Source: Rhabdophis nuchalis
Lineage: Eukaryota; Chordata; Lepidosauria; Squamata; Natricidae
Reading direction: 5' to 3'
NCBI GenBank assembly: GCA_039707465.1
Contig: CM077643.1
Span: forward strand, 325,009,919-325,073,918
DNA: 64,000 nt
Part shown: positions 43,650 through 54,592 of the stretch, one piece after another
How the letters are laid out: each line of letters opens with the position of its first letter
How positions within the stretch are numbered: position 1 is the first letter of the stretch
Program-made: the position numbers and the translations under genes
Notes under the pieces: generated by a model
Database searches by the model: none
What the model was told of the DNA's origin: nothing
What the model saw: only the letters and a program-made list of their open reading frames with translations

Positions 43650-44100
43650 CAATTGTATATTTGTTTATTAAAAATATATTTTGCTCTTAGTGTGAATATA
43701 CATTGATATCAGAGGTGGGTTGCTCCTGGTTCCGGTCCGGGTTTCGGCGAACCGGTAGTGAAGGTAGCGGGAGTCTCCGCCCCCCCAGCCTGGACGCTTC
43801 TGCACGTATGCAGAAGCTTCTGCCCATGCACAGAAGCGGCACACATGCGCATACACGAGCGATCTGGAAATAAAAATAATGGAAACACACCACTGATTGA
43901 TATTAACCATTTCCTCCTTCTCCTCCTCGTCTTATTTTAACAATTTTTTAATTTATTAAAATAACATATTTTTCCCTGCTAGTGTCAATATATACTGGTG
44001 TTAAACATTGATTTCCTCCTCCTCCTCCTCTTATTCTAACTATGTATTTATTTATTAAAAGAATGCATTTTGCTCTTTGAGTGTGAATATACACTAATAT
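43650..44100. repeat. Three local copies of a CTC-run plus AT-rich unit
   Basis: A unit made of (CTC)n, TATAACAATTG- or TTTAACAATT-like sequence, TTTATTAAAA, CATTTTGCTC-like sequence and AGTGTGAATATACA-like sequence appears around 43570-43705, 43912-44000 and 44010-44100. The second and third copies are more diverged. The hAT at 43710 lies between copies 1 and 2. Confidence 0.65.
43710..43895. mobile_element. hAT-like MITE, CAGNGGTGGGTT family
   Basis: 186 bp. Ends CAGAGGTGGGTTGCTCC and GGAAACACACCACTG. Perfect duplications ATTGATAT (43702-43709 and 43896-43903). Interior CCGGGTTTCGGCGAACCGG and alternating GCATG/CAGAAGC motifs. Confidence 0.92.
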
Positions 44101-44458
44101 AAATCACTGATTTTCTCCTTTAAGGCTTTCTCTGAGCATTTCCCTGGCATTTGAGGGAATACATCTGGCAGCATAGCTTTCTTCAACAAAAGAAGAACTG
44201 CTGTGAGATTGCCTGGAGATGAAATCAGCAGGCCTCTCCCAGAGGCATCGGGATAGTAATAGATGGAATCAAATCAGGTGTCATTGTTCTAGGGTTCAAA
44301 GCAACATCTAAATGTAAAATAAGCTTATTTGCAGTCATCCATCAGTGCTTATTGCGACCACAGTGGAGAACGCCATTTCGGTCCACAATTCTCTCGATAC
44401 CGATTACAGTCTCTTATTGTCAACAGGCTGCAGTGTCACTCCACTATGGAAATAAACA
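43904..44458. other. No further feature recognised
   Basis: Apart from the CTC-unit copies up to about 44100, low-repeat sequence. Confidence 0.5.
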
Positions 44459-44466
44459 CTCTAGGG

Positions 44467-44587
44467 CAGTATTTCTCAACATTGGCAGCTTGAAGAGGTG
44501 TAGACTACAACTCCCAGCAAGCTCTGGCTGGGAATTCTGGGAGTTGTAGTCCACACCTCTTCAAGCTGCCAATGTTTTGAAACACTC
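44467..44587. mobile_element. Foldback hAT MITE with ZNF143-like motif in both arms
   Basis: 121 bp. Ends CAGTATTTCTCAACATTGG and CAATGTTTTGAAACACTC. Flanks CTCTAGGG and CTCTAGAT (6 of 8). Both arms contain ACTACAACTCCCAG (44504-44517; complement 44537-44550), which fits ACTAYRNNNCCCR, a vertebrate promoter motif linked to ZNF143/THAP11. Confidence 0.88.
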
Positions 44588-44595
44588 CTCTAGAT

Positions 44596-45030
44596 ATATA
44601 AGAAAGGCAGACTGTTAAGCCAAGAAGAAAGAATGGAGGATTGAGCCTGCTATTAAGTGGACGGAGCTGTTTCTCCAGGGAAGCAGCTTGAGGCAACCAC
44701 ATTGCCTGAGGAGGTTCAAATGGGATGAGGCAGAACCCAGGAGAATTCAGAGGAAGAATTCCAACTCCATTCTGCCTTATGGGGATTTCTGTTTTTTCAA
44801 CTGCAGCTTTGCAAAACAGCAATAATTTGATGGCAGGGAGGATTCAGCCTGGTGACCATGAAGTCTTTTGTTAGAAAAGGCAATGATACATTTAGATAGT
44901 ACAGTCCATTTTTTACAAATGGCAGGAAGTGTCTTAAACATTCACTGGATGGGTAGGAGAGTAAACATGCCTGTGACATGTAATCAAAGCTTCACCCCTT
45001 TTTTATGTCCATAAAAAGGGTCCCTGAATA
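44596..45030. other. No feature recognised
   Basis: Low-repeat sequence. The 105-codon minus-strand ORF partly overlaps the foldback and is not a gene. Confidence 0.5.
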
Positions 45031-45034
45031 TCAG

Positions 45035-45657
45035 TGTTGGAAAAAATATCCATGTGGGTTCAGTTCCAAGCGGGGAGAAAGACACTGGAAACATGGGGGC
45101 TTGTTGGGAAAAGGGTTTAATGGTGGACAGGACCGCATAGGGGTTTTGGGGACCTGGGAAAATGAGCACATGGAAGAGAGAGAAAAAGAGATTTATACCC
45201 TCTCTTGTGCTCCGCCTTGGAGCTTCCTGTTTCTGTGTAAGGGCAGGTATCCTGATTGGTTGTCAGACTCCCATGGGACCATGCAGGGGTAACTTTGTAG
45301 GTTGTCTTGAATCCCAGGCTTGGTTGAACTGTGCTGGGTGATGTAATGAAGAGCCATGTGTTCTGAAAGGGTGCTGGACAATTCCTATTGTGGCTTAATG
45401 GCTTTGTCCTGATTTGAATTTTGAGTGAGGGCTAATCCTATCATGTCCTGAGGGTAAAGGTCTTTTGTTTTGTAGATAAGCTGGCCCAGCCTTTTGTCTT
45501 GTAGATAGGACAGCCCAGTCTTTCTGGAGCTATTAGCAAAGGTGGGGGCTGCTTTCTAAGAGCATGTTTCTCCTTTACTCATCCAGGGAGGTATAATATT
45601 CTGCCTTTTTAATATTTCCTAGATTATTTCATTGACATTCAGTGCTAACTTTCTACA
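45035..45657. mobile_element. Possible solo LTR, family unknown
   Basis: A 623-bp block starting TGTTGG and ending CTACA, with TCAG on both sides (45031-45034 and 45658-45661). It contains a TATA-like GATTTATACCC and repeated TTTTGTCTTGTAGATA-like segments (about 45463 and 45495). TG...CA ends with a 4-bp repeat fit an LTR, but a 4-bp match can arise by chance. Confidence 0.45.
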
Positions 45658-45661
45658 TCAG

Positions 45662-45992
45662 TATTAGCACATCACCAATATTAGACAGCAGCAGAACAGA
45701 TACTTCAGTTCAACCTTTTCAATAGCTCCATAGAAATTTATTTATTTTATTTATTTAGTTTGTCACTCATGTACAAGATAATAGGAATAGGAATTAGTCA
45801 TATTTTTCCCCAAGCTGTTCAAATCTTGCACCAATTCAGTATTTCCTTTTTCTTCCACCCAGAACAAGATGAGATGTCATCATGACATCAATAAAAAATA
45901 TCATGCGGTAATTAGTAAAAGGTTTCACATGGGAGCAAAGATAAAAATCTGAATTCTGGGTCACAAGCAGCGTTGAGAATTGTTTTTCAAGT
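45662..45992. other. No feature recognised
   Basis: Contains a TTTATTTA run near 45740 that may be a worn LINE tail. Nothing else. Confidence 0.5.
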
Positions 45993-46490
45993 TGGGATTA
46001 TTTATTTATTTTATTTATTTTATTAAATTTATACCCCGCCCTTCTCCAAGCGGACCCAGGGTGGCGCACAGGAATACTAAAAAACATACAAAATACATAA
46101 AAAATTTAAAAAACTTATTCGATAAACCCTGTGCTAAAACCAAATTAAAATTCCCGAAATTTAAAACTATCTAAAAGTCATTTGGGGTTACGCTAGGCCG
46201 GCTAGAGGGAACAGGTGCGTCTTTAAGCACTTGTGGAAGAGGCGGAGGTCGGAGATGGTGCGAAGTTCAGGGGGTAAGTCGTTCCAAAGGGCTGGGCCCG
46301 CCACAGAGAAGGCTCTCCCCCTGGGTGTCGCCAGTCGGCATTGTCCGGCCGACGGTACCCTGAGAAGGCCCTCTCTGTGGGAGCATATCGGTCTTAGGGA
46401 TGTATGGGGCAGGAGACGGTCTCGCCTGTAACTAGGTCCCAAGCCATGGAGTGCTTTGAAGATGGTCGTCAATACCTTGAAGCGCATTAA
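45993..46490 (-). mobile_element. L2-clade LINE 3' end
   Basis: ATTT tail, then ATACCCCGCCCTTCTCCAAG and GGACCCAGGGTGGCGCACAG (complement of the 3' box), 3' UTR and an ORF2 remnant (46188-46490). The remnant includes FKVLTTIFKALHGLGPSYRR, RPICSHREGLLRVPSAGQ and AGPALWNDLPPELRTISDL. Ends before the YADD region. Confidence 0.93.
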
Positions 46491-46500
46491 ATATCTGTGG

Positions 46501-46986
46501 TGAGCCCTTCCTGTTTCCAATCACAAACATCCAGATATATTTGAAGAATTCGCCAAAGAGGCATGATGGAAATGACTTTTTTTCATTTTTGTCTGTTGCA
46601 CCTTGTTATTAATGCTTTTTGGATAAGACAATTAATATTCCAGTTCTCTTTGCTAATGAACTTTGGCAAATACCCTCCCTATTATTGTATATGTTGTTGC
46701 TCATGAACATAATCATATCATTCTAAGTCTAAAGAACAGTATTAGAAAGATGTCTACCCCAGCAAGCTTATAATTTGGTATTTTACAATAGGAATTGATG
46801 AGGTTGATGACATGAGTAGAAATGCATATTCTGGATGTTCACATAAATCATGGAATTGGTTACAATGGAAACCATTTTGTTAGTGACAATACTTAATAGT
46901 CTTTTCTCAACCTCTAATTATTTTCAGACTATCAGCTGGAGAGTCAGTGCAATCCCAATAAGTTGGAAGGCACCAGGTTGTTAATA
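46501..46986. other. No feature recognised
   Basis: AT-rich, low-repeat sequence. Confidence 0.5.
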
Positions 46987-46994
46987 AGACTTAG

Positions 46995-47128
46995 CAGGGG
47001 TGTCAAACTGGTGGCCTGCGGGCTGGATGTGTCACTTGCAGGCCATGCCCACTCCAGCTCTGTGAATGGGGAAAACATTGCGAAATGTCATGTGGCGACA
47101 ACATCCCACGGTGAGTTTGACACCCGTG
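46995..47128. mobile_element. hAT MITE, CAGGGGTGTCAAACT family
   Basis: 134 bp. Ends CAGGGGTGTCAAACTGG and GAGTTTGACACCCGTG. Interior GGCCTGCGGGCTGGATG and GGCCATGCCCACTCCAGC. Flanks AGACTTAG and TACTAGAG no longer match clearly. Confidence 0.88.
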
Positions 47129-47486
47129 TACTAGAGTATGGAGCAACCACTGTGGCTTACATTAAAAGTTGTTTTGGTCCCTGTTGCAACTTTAGCATTC
47201 TCTTTCTAAGGTTCTAAAGGCAGGGAGGGAAGATGAAATATGCTTAGGTGACTCCTTTGGAGAGCAAGAATAATTCACTTTGTAGGTAATCTGCCCAGGG
47301 AGAATTAAGACCTTGAAGTATCCAGCAAGGGGATGGATTACAGAGAGGAGTGGATTCGACCCCAAAGACCATAAACAATGGAAAGGATGCTGGAAGTTGT
47401 AAATCAGTATTATCTGGCTATATGGGTTCCCTATTTCTCAAATATAATACAAAGCTGACCTTCTTTGGGACTGGCTGAAAAAAATG
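47129..47486. other. No feature recognised
   Basis: Spacer between two hAT MITEs. Confidence 0.5.
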
Positions 47487-47494
47487 TTCTAGAA

Positions 47495-47866
47495 CAGTCA
47501 TGGCGAACCTATGGCACAGGTGCCACAGGTGGCACACGGAACCATTTATTAGGGCACGCGAGGCATTGCCCTGTCAGCTCCAGTGCACATGTGTGCACTG
47601 GCCAGCTGATTTAGGCCTTCTTTTGAGGCCATTTTTCGCCCTCTGGAGGCTTCAGGGAAGCTCCTGAAGCCTCTGGAGGTGGGGGGGAGGCTGTTTTCAC
47701 CCTCCCCAGGCTCCTAAGAAGCCTCTGGAGCCTGGGGAGGTCAAAAAAAGCATGCCAAAAGCAGGGGGTCACACACATAGCATTATGGGTATGGCACGCC
47801 CACGCACAACCCCCTTGCCCTCCCCCCGCTTTTGGCATGCGAGCCAAAAAAGGTTCGCCATCACTG
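47495..47866. mobile_element. hAT MITE, CAGTGATGGCGAACC family
   Basis: 372 bp. Ends CAGTCATGGCGAACC and GGTTCGCCATCACTG, subterminal CCAAAAAA. Perfect duplications TTCTAGAA (47487-47494 and 47867-47874). Interior CACCCTCCCCAGGCTCC near 47699 and AAGCCTCTGGAGCCTGGGG. The best preserved copy of this family here. Confidence 0.96.
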
Positions 47867-47874
47867 TTCTAGAA

Positions 47875-50681
47875 TGTGTCTTCTCACTTTTCTACCAATT
47901 TATTCAGTTGCTCAGACCTGAGGAACCCTGCTTCAGCTAGAAATACAGAATGCAAAAAGATCATGTGTGTTCCTTTTTTAAACAACGACAACAACAAACC
48001 TTCCTTCTGGTGAAAACATTGGTCAGTTCCGAAATTCAAAGGCTAGACTGCCATTCACTTTGCCTCTCAATGCTTAAGTCTCTTAATAAGTCAATAGTAG
48101 CAGCAGTGTTTGAAGTGATGGGTGTACATTGACCAAAGAAAATACTTATTGTATGAGAATTGTCTGGCATCCAGAATTCTGTCCTCAGAAATATGTATGT
48201 GTGAAGCATTATGTTTATCAGTTTCTTGGGAACAAAGGTGTGTCTTCCTCTCCATCCCCTCCACCCGCCCACCCCCATATTAAATTTATTAACTAGTTAG
48301 AAATGCTGTAACTGCCTTTTTACCCTCTTGCTCCTCCTTAGCTTTATGAACTCTGATGGTGTTTCTCACTCAACAGATTTCAACTCCTTTGGTCACAGTC
48401 ATGACTAGGTGTCCAGAGGGCAGTTAACACTCCCTCTGAGCATTGTGTTGCTTTTCCCTTCCCACTCGTGTTAACAAAGCAAGTTATAATCACTTCCCAT
48501 TCTGTAGGTGTGTATTTAGAGGGCTGGTGGGAAAAACAACAGTTTTACAGTTCTTGTCACCTGGGTTAGAAAGAGAAATACAGCAGAATCTTGTCTCTGC
48601 CTCCTTTTGAATTGTATACAATCAGTCTACAGATTAGCCTACAGTAATGTTTTCAAACACTTACTGGGGAATTCCTGGAATTGAAGCCAACATATCTTAA
48701 AGTTGCAAAACTGAAACACGCTGGGCTAACAGAAAGAAAATGAGATTAGATTATTACATACATTTAACATGGGCTAGTGAGGGGAGGAATAAAATTGGTA
48801 TTGCAAAGTAGAAAAGGCCATATTTCATCACATACACAACATGTTAAGAACCCACATCTTCCAATAACTGACTTTGCATTTTTCCCACGGGAAGCTCCAG
48901 TTTAGAAATTTGGACTGCATACATAAACTGGAAAAAAAAATGTTTACATTTAAGCAATCTTCACTTCACATTAATAGTAATAATGTTAGAATATGACATG
49001 AATATATATGTAGGAATTCATGAGAGTTCTCTTTCTTTTCTTGTTTTATGCCTCTAATAAAATAAAATTACAAAAAATAAGTTAATTATAGAAGATTGAT
49101 GTGAAAATTGGTTTATTTGTCAATTCCATCCAGAGGACAGAAACACAGTAATATTTCTGAAGTACATCTGGGAAGATATTGCAGCAAGCAATTTTCTAGA
49201 GGGGGATATTATCAATTGGGAAGAGAAAAGAGAAATCCTCTTAGGAAAAGAAGCAGTCCAGCTTAAAAAAACTGATGGGGGAGTGTTTTCCTTGCCTCTG
49301 AACTCTGCCTGTAAGAGTTATTCTCCCACTCTTCAAAATTCCAATAGGCTGACACCACAGGCTAATCCTCACCGAGCACCTTCATTTTCCAGCTACTTGG
49401 AAATTTTCTGAGCCCTATTGAGAAGCGAGAGAAGAAAAGAAAGCAGGCTTTTTTTAGATCAAGGCTTTGGCTTTTCATGGCATTGAATATCAGTCTCCTA
49501 AACTGGCTATGTTATGAGGGAGGGGACAATCCCTTCCTTCTCTCCCTCCCTCCCTCATCCATTAGGCAGGGGCTGTCAGAGAAAGGGGGGAGACTATAAC
49601 CTTTAGTCCTTTGCTAATTTTCCTGCTGCTGCTTCTTTTTAAAAAACAAAACTCATTTATTTGATGTTTGGCTATTTTTCGTGGTATGATCTGAGATAGG
49701 GGACTCTGGAGAGGGAAGATAACAAGGCTACCCACTCTCAGTCTAATGGAAAGGCTGGAATTGTCCATCTCGTTCAGTAGATTACATTTCTCTTACATCA
49801 GACTTCGAATTCTTGAATAGGTTTCTGAACTCCAGCTATTATATCATCCGGTATACCAAGTAAGATACATTTAAATATAAAAATGGCAAAGGCATAGGCA
49901 AAACAGTGCAAACAATGGTCAGCTGTTCATGAGATATAATGTTAGGAATGGCATTGAAAAGATTTTATACATTGGCCACCACTACTAAGAATAGTTATTG
50001 CAGGGTGGCAGATCTGGAGCAGCCTCTGTTCTTCCTAGTTGAGGTGGGCAACCTTTATCCTTTTCATTGTCATTTGTAAAAACATCCAAAATCAGTATGG
50101 TGATTTCTAGCTGATTATTAATGAGAAAGAAAAGGAAACGCTACATCAACATCTTTAGATTTTTATAAGCCTAGATTACTATTATTATTTTTTCCTTCCA
50201 AACAAATAAATCCAGAGAGATAATGAATGAAAACTCCCCCCATTCACTTCAATGACATCATTTGGTCATCAATCAGCCCCTATAATTATTTACCCCAAAC
50301 TAAGTTATCTTGTCTTTACTTTAAAATTATTTGTTGCTTAACATTTCCCCTCTCTCGGTTGCTTCCTGTTTCTCTCAATTTACAGCTTCGCTGGGGGGGA
50401 TTATTTTTGGGGAAATGGCAGTGTCAACGTTTAAAAAAATCAATTTCTTTGCAGTAATCCTAATCTAGATTGTCATTCCTGCAGTATTGTTCACATTTTT
50501 AAAAGGGGGAATATATAAGTCAAGATGTGCTAAAGTTCAAGTCCTCATTTAGGATATTTCTAGGCTCCTTACAGAGTTATTAAGCCATAGTGCAATATTT
50601 CCCTCTTCCCCTCTGGAATGGATTTTTCACATTAAGAGATTAAAGAAGCTATAAAGAAACAAGGGAGGGGTACCAATGGAA
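47875..50681. other. Low-repeat stretch, no gene recognised
   Basis: About 2.8 kb. The only repeat-like piece is 48652-48717 (CTGGGGAATTCCTGGAATTG, AACATATCTTAAAGTTGC), half of a foldback MITE without a usable target duplication. No ORF above 80 codons. Confidence 0.5.

Positions 50682-50720
<39 letters not shown>
50682..50720. repeat. (AAT)n trinucleotide repeat
   Basis: Thirteen AAT units at the 3' tail of the L2 on the minus strand. Confidence 0.95.
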
Positions 50721-51297
50721 TTTATTTCTAACCCGCTCTCTCTCCCCGAAGGGACTCGAGGCGGGGGCACAGGGAATTAAAAAATTAGAAAAAATACAAA
50801 ATATACAACAATAAACATACATAAATACTGACTAAAAGGCATATTAAACAAAAAACCCTGCGCTAAAATTCCCAAATATTACTAAAAATCCCTAAACAAT
50901 CAGAAGAGACTATCCTAGGCCGGCCAAGCGAAAAAGATGTGTTTTTAGTTTCAGACGGAAGGAGCGGAGGTCCGTGGTAGTTCTAATATCGGGGGGAAGG
51001 TCGTTCCAGAGGGCTGGGCCCGCCACAGAGAAGGCCCTTCCCCTGGGCGTCGCCCGCTGACAAAGTCTAGTGGACGGCACCCGGAGAAGTCCCTCTCTGT
51101 GCGAGCGAATCGGCCGTGAGGATGTATGGGGCAGGATCCGATCCCGCAGGTAACTAGGTCCCGAGCCATGGAGCGCTTTGAAGATGACAACTAGCACCTT
51201 GAAGCGCACCCGGAAGACGACAGGCAGCCAGTGCAGCTCGCGCAGGAGCGGTGTTACGTGGGTGAATCTAGAAACACCCATAATTGCCCGCGCGGGC
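50721..51297 (-). mobile_element. L2-clade LINE 3' end
   Basis: 3' box complement (CTCTCCCCGAAGGGACTCG, GCGGGGGCACAGGGAATT), 3' UTR, then open ORF2 C-terminus (50910-51290) with LRELHWLPVVFRVRFKVLVV, FKALHGSGPSYLRDRILPHT and AGPALWNDLPPDIRTTTDL. Closest in wording to the 20.9-kb L2. 5' truncated near 51297, at CAATTGCCCGCGCGGG minus its first bases. Confidence 0.93.
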
Positions 51298-51300
51298 AAA

Positions 51301-51893
51301 CACCCAAGAGGGTGGCACTTGGGTTTTCTATTTAAAAAGTTTTGTTTGACCCAAGTTTCAGGGCACAATTGACTCATAGACCTCTATGATCTTATGGCTT
51401 CCATTGAGTTTAGCAGCTGTGCCAAATTCTTTCCAGTTTTGCTATGATACAGTCATATTGTTTTGTTGTTGATGATGATGAAATCTTTTTGATGCAATGT
51501 TGTAAGCTCGTGGGTGATCTGTTTCTTCACTAAAGGAAATAAATCTTACCACATCCCTCCTTTGATTCTTCAGCTTCAGCTGCTCTAACAGTTCTTTTGT
51601 GGCAGATTTCCCATGCTTGGGAAATTCAGCTTCCAGACTTCTCAACAATGTATGGATTTATCAGTAAAATCTGGAACTCTCAAGTATGGCGATTACAGTC
51701 TCAGGAACTGTGAGAATCAAAGCCCACATATCTGGACGTTGTCAAAATTGAGAAAAAATAAGCAGAACAATATGTTGATATAAACTGAGCTGCTCTCACA
51801 GCTAAGATTTATTGCTGCTTGGCAATATCAGGGAAAATTAATAGCAAAATTGATGGCATGATTTCATGGGACCCACATAGCTTTCAACAAGGC
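51301..51893. other. No feature recognised
   Basis: Low-repeat sequence. Confidence 0.5.
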
Positions 51894-51901
51894 TTTTAAT
51901 A

Positions 51902-52330
51902 CAGTGGTGAAATCTTACCCCCCTCCCGGTTCTATGGGCATAGCTTGGTGGGAGAGGGAGGTCATGTGACTGGGTGGGAGTGGCCAACTTTCTTTTCACT
52001 TTCAGCTATTTTTTTTAGCTTTTTAAAGCATTTTTCCCCCCTGCTGGTATGCCCGAACTGGCAGAGAAAAAATGGTTTAAAAAGTGAAAAAAGAGCTTCT
52101 GACGATTGCGCAGATCAGCTGTGAGCTGCGTGATCATCCGAAGCTATTTTTTAAAAAAATTTAAGCATGTTTTTTCTGCTAGTTCACTCAAACTGGCAGG
52201 GGAAAAATGCTTTAATAAGCGGAAGTTGAGCCGTGCGATCCTCAGAAGCTTTTGTTTTTTACTACCGGTTCACAGACCCAAGGACAATCACCCGTACTAG
52301 TTCAGTCGAACCAGGAGGATTTCACTCCTG
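51902..52330. mobile_element. hAT-like MITE, CAGNGGTGGGATTC family, diverged
   Basis: 429 bp. Ends CAGTGGTGAAATCTTACC and GAGGATTTCACTCCTG. Perfect duplications TTTTAATA (51894-51901 and 52331-52338). GTCATGTGACTGGGTGGGAG matches 416-808. An AAAGCATTTTTCC / CTGGCAGGGGAAAAATGC-type segment is present in several direct and inverted copies. Confidence 0.92.
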
Positions 52331-52338
52331 TTTTAATA

Positions 52339-53038
52339 TAGGAAACAAAATGGCATGATTTGGCTTATAGATGCTCAGATATTTATTTATTTTTTGCAAA
52401 TGAGCAAAGAACTATGTATAAACATGTGTTTTCCATTTATTTTGTTACCTTACTATGTGCTTGAAGGTGAGGAATGACAGGTGGCATAGCAATAAAAGTG
52501 ACATCTTTTGCAGGCTCTTATTAATCAGCTTGGGGAGTGGGGAGGCACTGATTGATTCAGCATTCCTAGATCAGCAGAAATGACAATCAGCAAGTCTGCT
52601 TGAAATTGTTGTGGGGCGACTGGGACACAGAAATGATGCTTGGTGGAAATGCCCCGAGGCTGAAATCCTGTGCTCGCTCATCTGGGAACTAACCAGCATA
52701 CAACTGCATTGATAGTTATCTACTTGTCAAAGAAGAACAGCAGCAGTCCAACAGCATTTTAAAGAGTTCAAATGAAATTGGGCGAGGGGCAATCCAGAAT
52801 TTGGCCAAAGGGGGAAATGTCTTCTGAATTAATCAGATGTGGGAATTTTTGGAAGGGAGCTGCTATCAGAGTGCATGAGGCAGTATAGTCAGACTTCACA
52901 AAGTCTCTCATTATTGTGGCAGAAATTCAGCAGATGGAGAACTGGGGGACTCTATTGTCAATACTCAATTTTCTTGTATTGTTGGAATACAATTACAAAT
53001 CTTGATAAGTGCTGGGCTGAAGCCTAAGCTAAGACATC
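52339..53038. other. Low-repeat stretch
   Basis: 52500-52640 (GGCTCTTATTAATCAGCTTG, TGATTGATTCAGCATTCC) has no repeat signature. No ORF. Confidence 0.45.
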
Positions 53039-53612
53039 TACAATACAATACAATAGCAGAGTTGGAAGGGACCTTGTAGGTCTTCTAGTCCAACCCCCTG
53101 CGTAGGCAGGAAGCCCTATACCATTTCAGACAAATGGCTATCCAACATCTTCTTAAAGACTTCCAGGTTGGGGTATTCACAACTTCTGGAGGCAAGCTGT
53201 TCTACTGGTTAATTGTTCTAACTGTCAGGAAATTTCTCCTCAGTTCTAAGTTGCTTCTCTCCTTGATTAGTTTCCACCCATTGCTTCTTGTCCTGCCCCC
53301 AGGTGCCTTGGAGAAAAGTTTGACTCCCTTTTCTTTGTGGGATATCTGAGATATCGGAAGACTGCTATCATGTCTCCCCTGAGCCTTCTTTTCATTAAAC
53401 TAGACATACCCAGTCCCTGCAACCGTTCTTCATATATTTTAGCCCCCAGTCCCCTAATCATCTTGGTTGCTCTTCTTTGCACTCTTTCCAGAGTCTCCAC
53501 GTCTTTTCTACATCGTGGCGACCAAAACTGAATGCAGTATTCCAAGTGTGGCCTTACCAAGGCATTATAAAGTGGCATTAACACTTCACGTGATCTAGAT
53601 TCTATCCCTCTA
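53039..53612 (-). mobile_element. CR1 LINE 3' end, young
   Basis: Short AATAC tail, CAGAGTTGGAAGGGACCTTG, 3' UTR and ORF2 C-terminus (53267-53605). A small rearrangement at 53337-53356 (GTGGGATATCTGAGATATCG) replaces the CACCCTCTGAGATATCGG of the 42.3-kb copy and breaks the frame. Confidence 0.93.
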
Positions 53613-53780
53613 TCTAAGCTGAGGCTTTGCCAACTTTGCACCAGACAAGTGCATTACAGTACTGCAATAGTATCAATATTTCTTAGTGCCAATATAGATT
53701 CAATAAATACATTTCTACCTTTTTTCTCCCATTAAATTTGGCTAGGAATGCAGCCGAGTTCGCCATTCTAGAATAGTGTT

Positions 53781-54160
53781 TAGCAATAGCAATAGCACTT
53801 AGATTTACATAGTGCTTCACAGTGTTCTAAGCCAAGGGTCCCCAACCTTTGCAACTTTAAGTCTGAAGGACTTCAGCTCCCAGAATTCTCCAGCCAGCTT
53901 TGCTGGCTGGAGAATTCTGGGAGCTGAAGTCCTTCAGACTTAAAGTTGCAAAGGTTGGGGACCCCTGTTCTAAGCAGTTCACAGAGTCAGCATATTGTTC
54001 CCAACAATCTGGGTCCTCATTTTACCAACCTCGGGAGGACAGAAAGCTGAGTCATGAACCTTGAACCAATGAGAATCGAACTGCCGACTGAACCTAGGCA
54101 GATGTCAGTCAGCAGAAGAAGTCTGCAGTACTGCATTCTAACCACTGCGCCACCATAGCT
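53781..54160 (-). mobile_element. tRNA-derived SINE split by a foldback hAT
   Basis: Left part TAGCAATAGCACTTAG, GTGCTTCACAGTG. Right part CACAGAGTCAGCATATTG, TTCCCAACAATCTGGGTCC, GAGAATCGAACTGCC and CATTCTAACCACTGCGCC. The insertion duplicated TTCTAAGC, the reverse complement of the SINE site GCTTAGAA/G hit in the 6747 copy. Confidence 0.92.
53833..53967. mobile_element. Foldback hAT MITE inside a SINE
   Basis: 135 bp, an almost perfect palindrome. Ends CAAGGGTCCCCAACCTTTG and CAAAGGTTGGGGACCCCTG. Perfect duplications TTCTAAGC (53825-53832 and 53968-53975). Core TTCAGCTCCCAGAATTCTCC in both arms. Confidence 0.97.
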
Positions 54161-54189
54161 CATGGGTTTAGTTCCCAGTTCATACTTAG

Positions 54190-54592
54190 AGGTAGTCCTT
54201 GACTTATAACAGTTCGTTTAGTGACAGTTCAAAGTTACAACAGCACTGAAAATAATGATTTATGATCATTTTCCCCACTAACAACCAGTGCAGCATCTCC
54301 ATGGTCATGGTCATTCAGATGCTTGGCAACTGACTCATATTTATGATGGTTGCCGTGTCCTGGAGTCACGTGATCTTCTTTTGCGACCTTCTAACAAGCA
54401 ATGGGGAAGCCAGATTCACTTAACAACCATGTTACTAATTTAATGACTACAGTGATTCACTTAACAAATGTAGCAAGAAAAGTCATAAAATAGGCCAAAA
54501 CTCCATTTTTAACTATTTAACTAACTAATTTCTCACTTAGCAACAAACACTTTGGGCTCAATTATGGTTGTAAGTTGAGAATCACCTGTACT
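54190..54592 (+). mobile_element. Tigger-like MITE, near complete
   Basis: Left GAGGTAGTCCTTGACTTA, right TAAGTTGAGAATCACCTGTA, worn inverted ends of a TA-targeting MITE. Interior: TTTAGTGACAGTTCAAAG, ATCTCCATGGTCATGG, GCAACTGACTCATATTTATG, GATTCACTTAACAACC, CTCACTTAGCAACAAAC. Reference for the fragments at 2705 and 4550 and for the captured segment in the two composite hAT MITEs. Confidence 0.85.

Noticed and set aside
48652..48717. A seventh foldback MITE
   Set aside because: Only one arm-like half is recognisable, with no inverted partner or duplication. Noted within the surrounding stretch instead.
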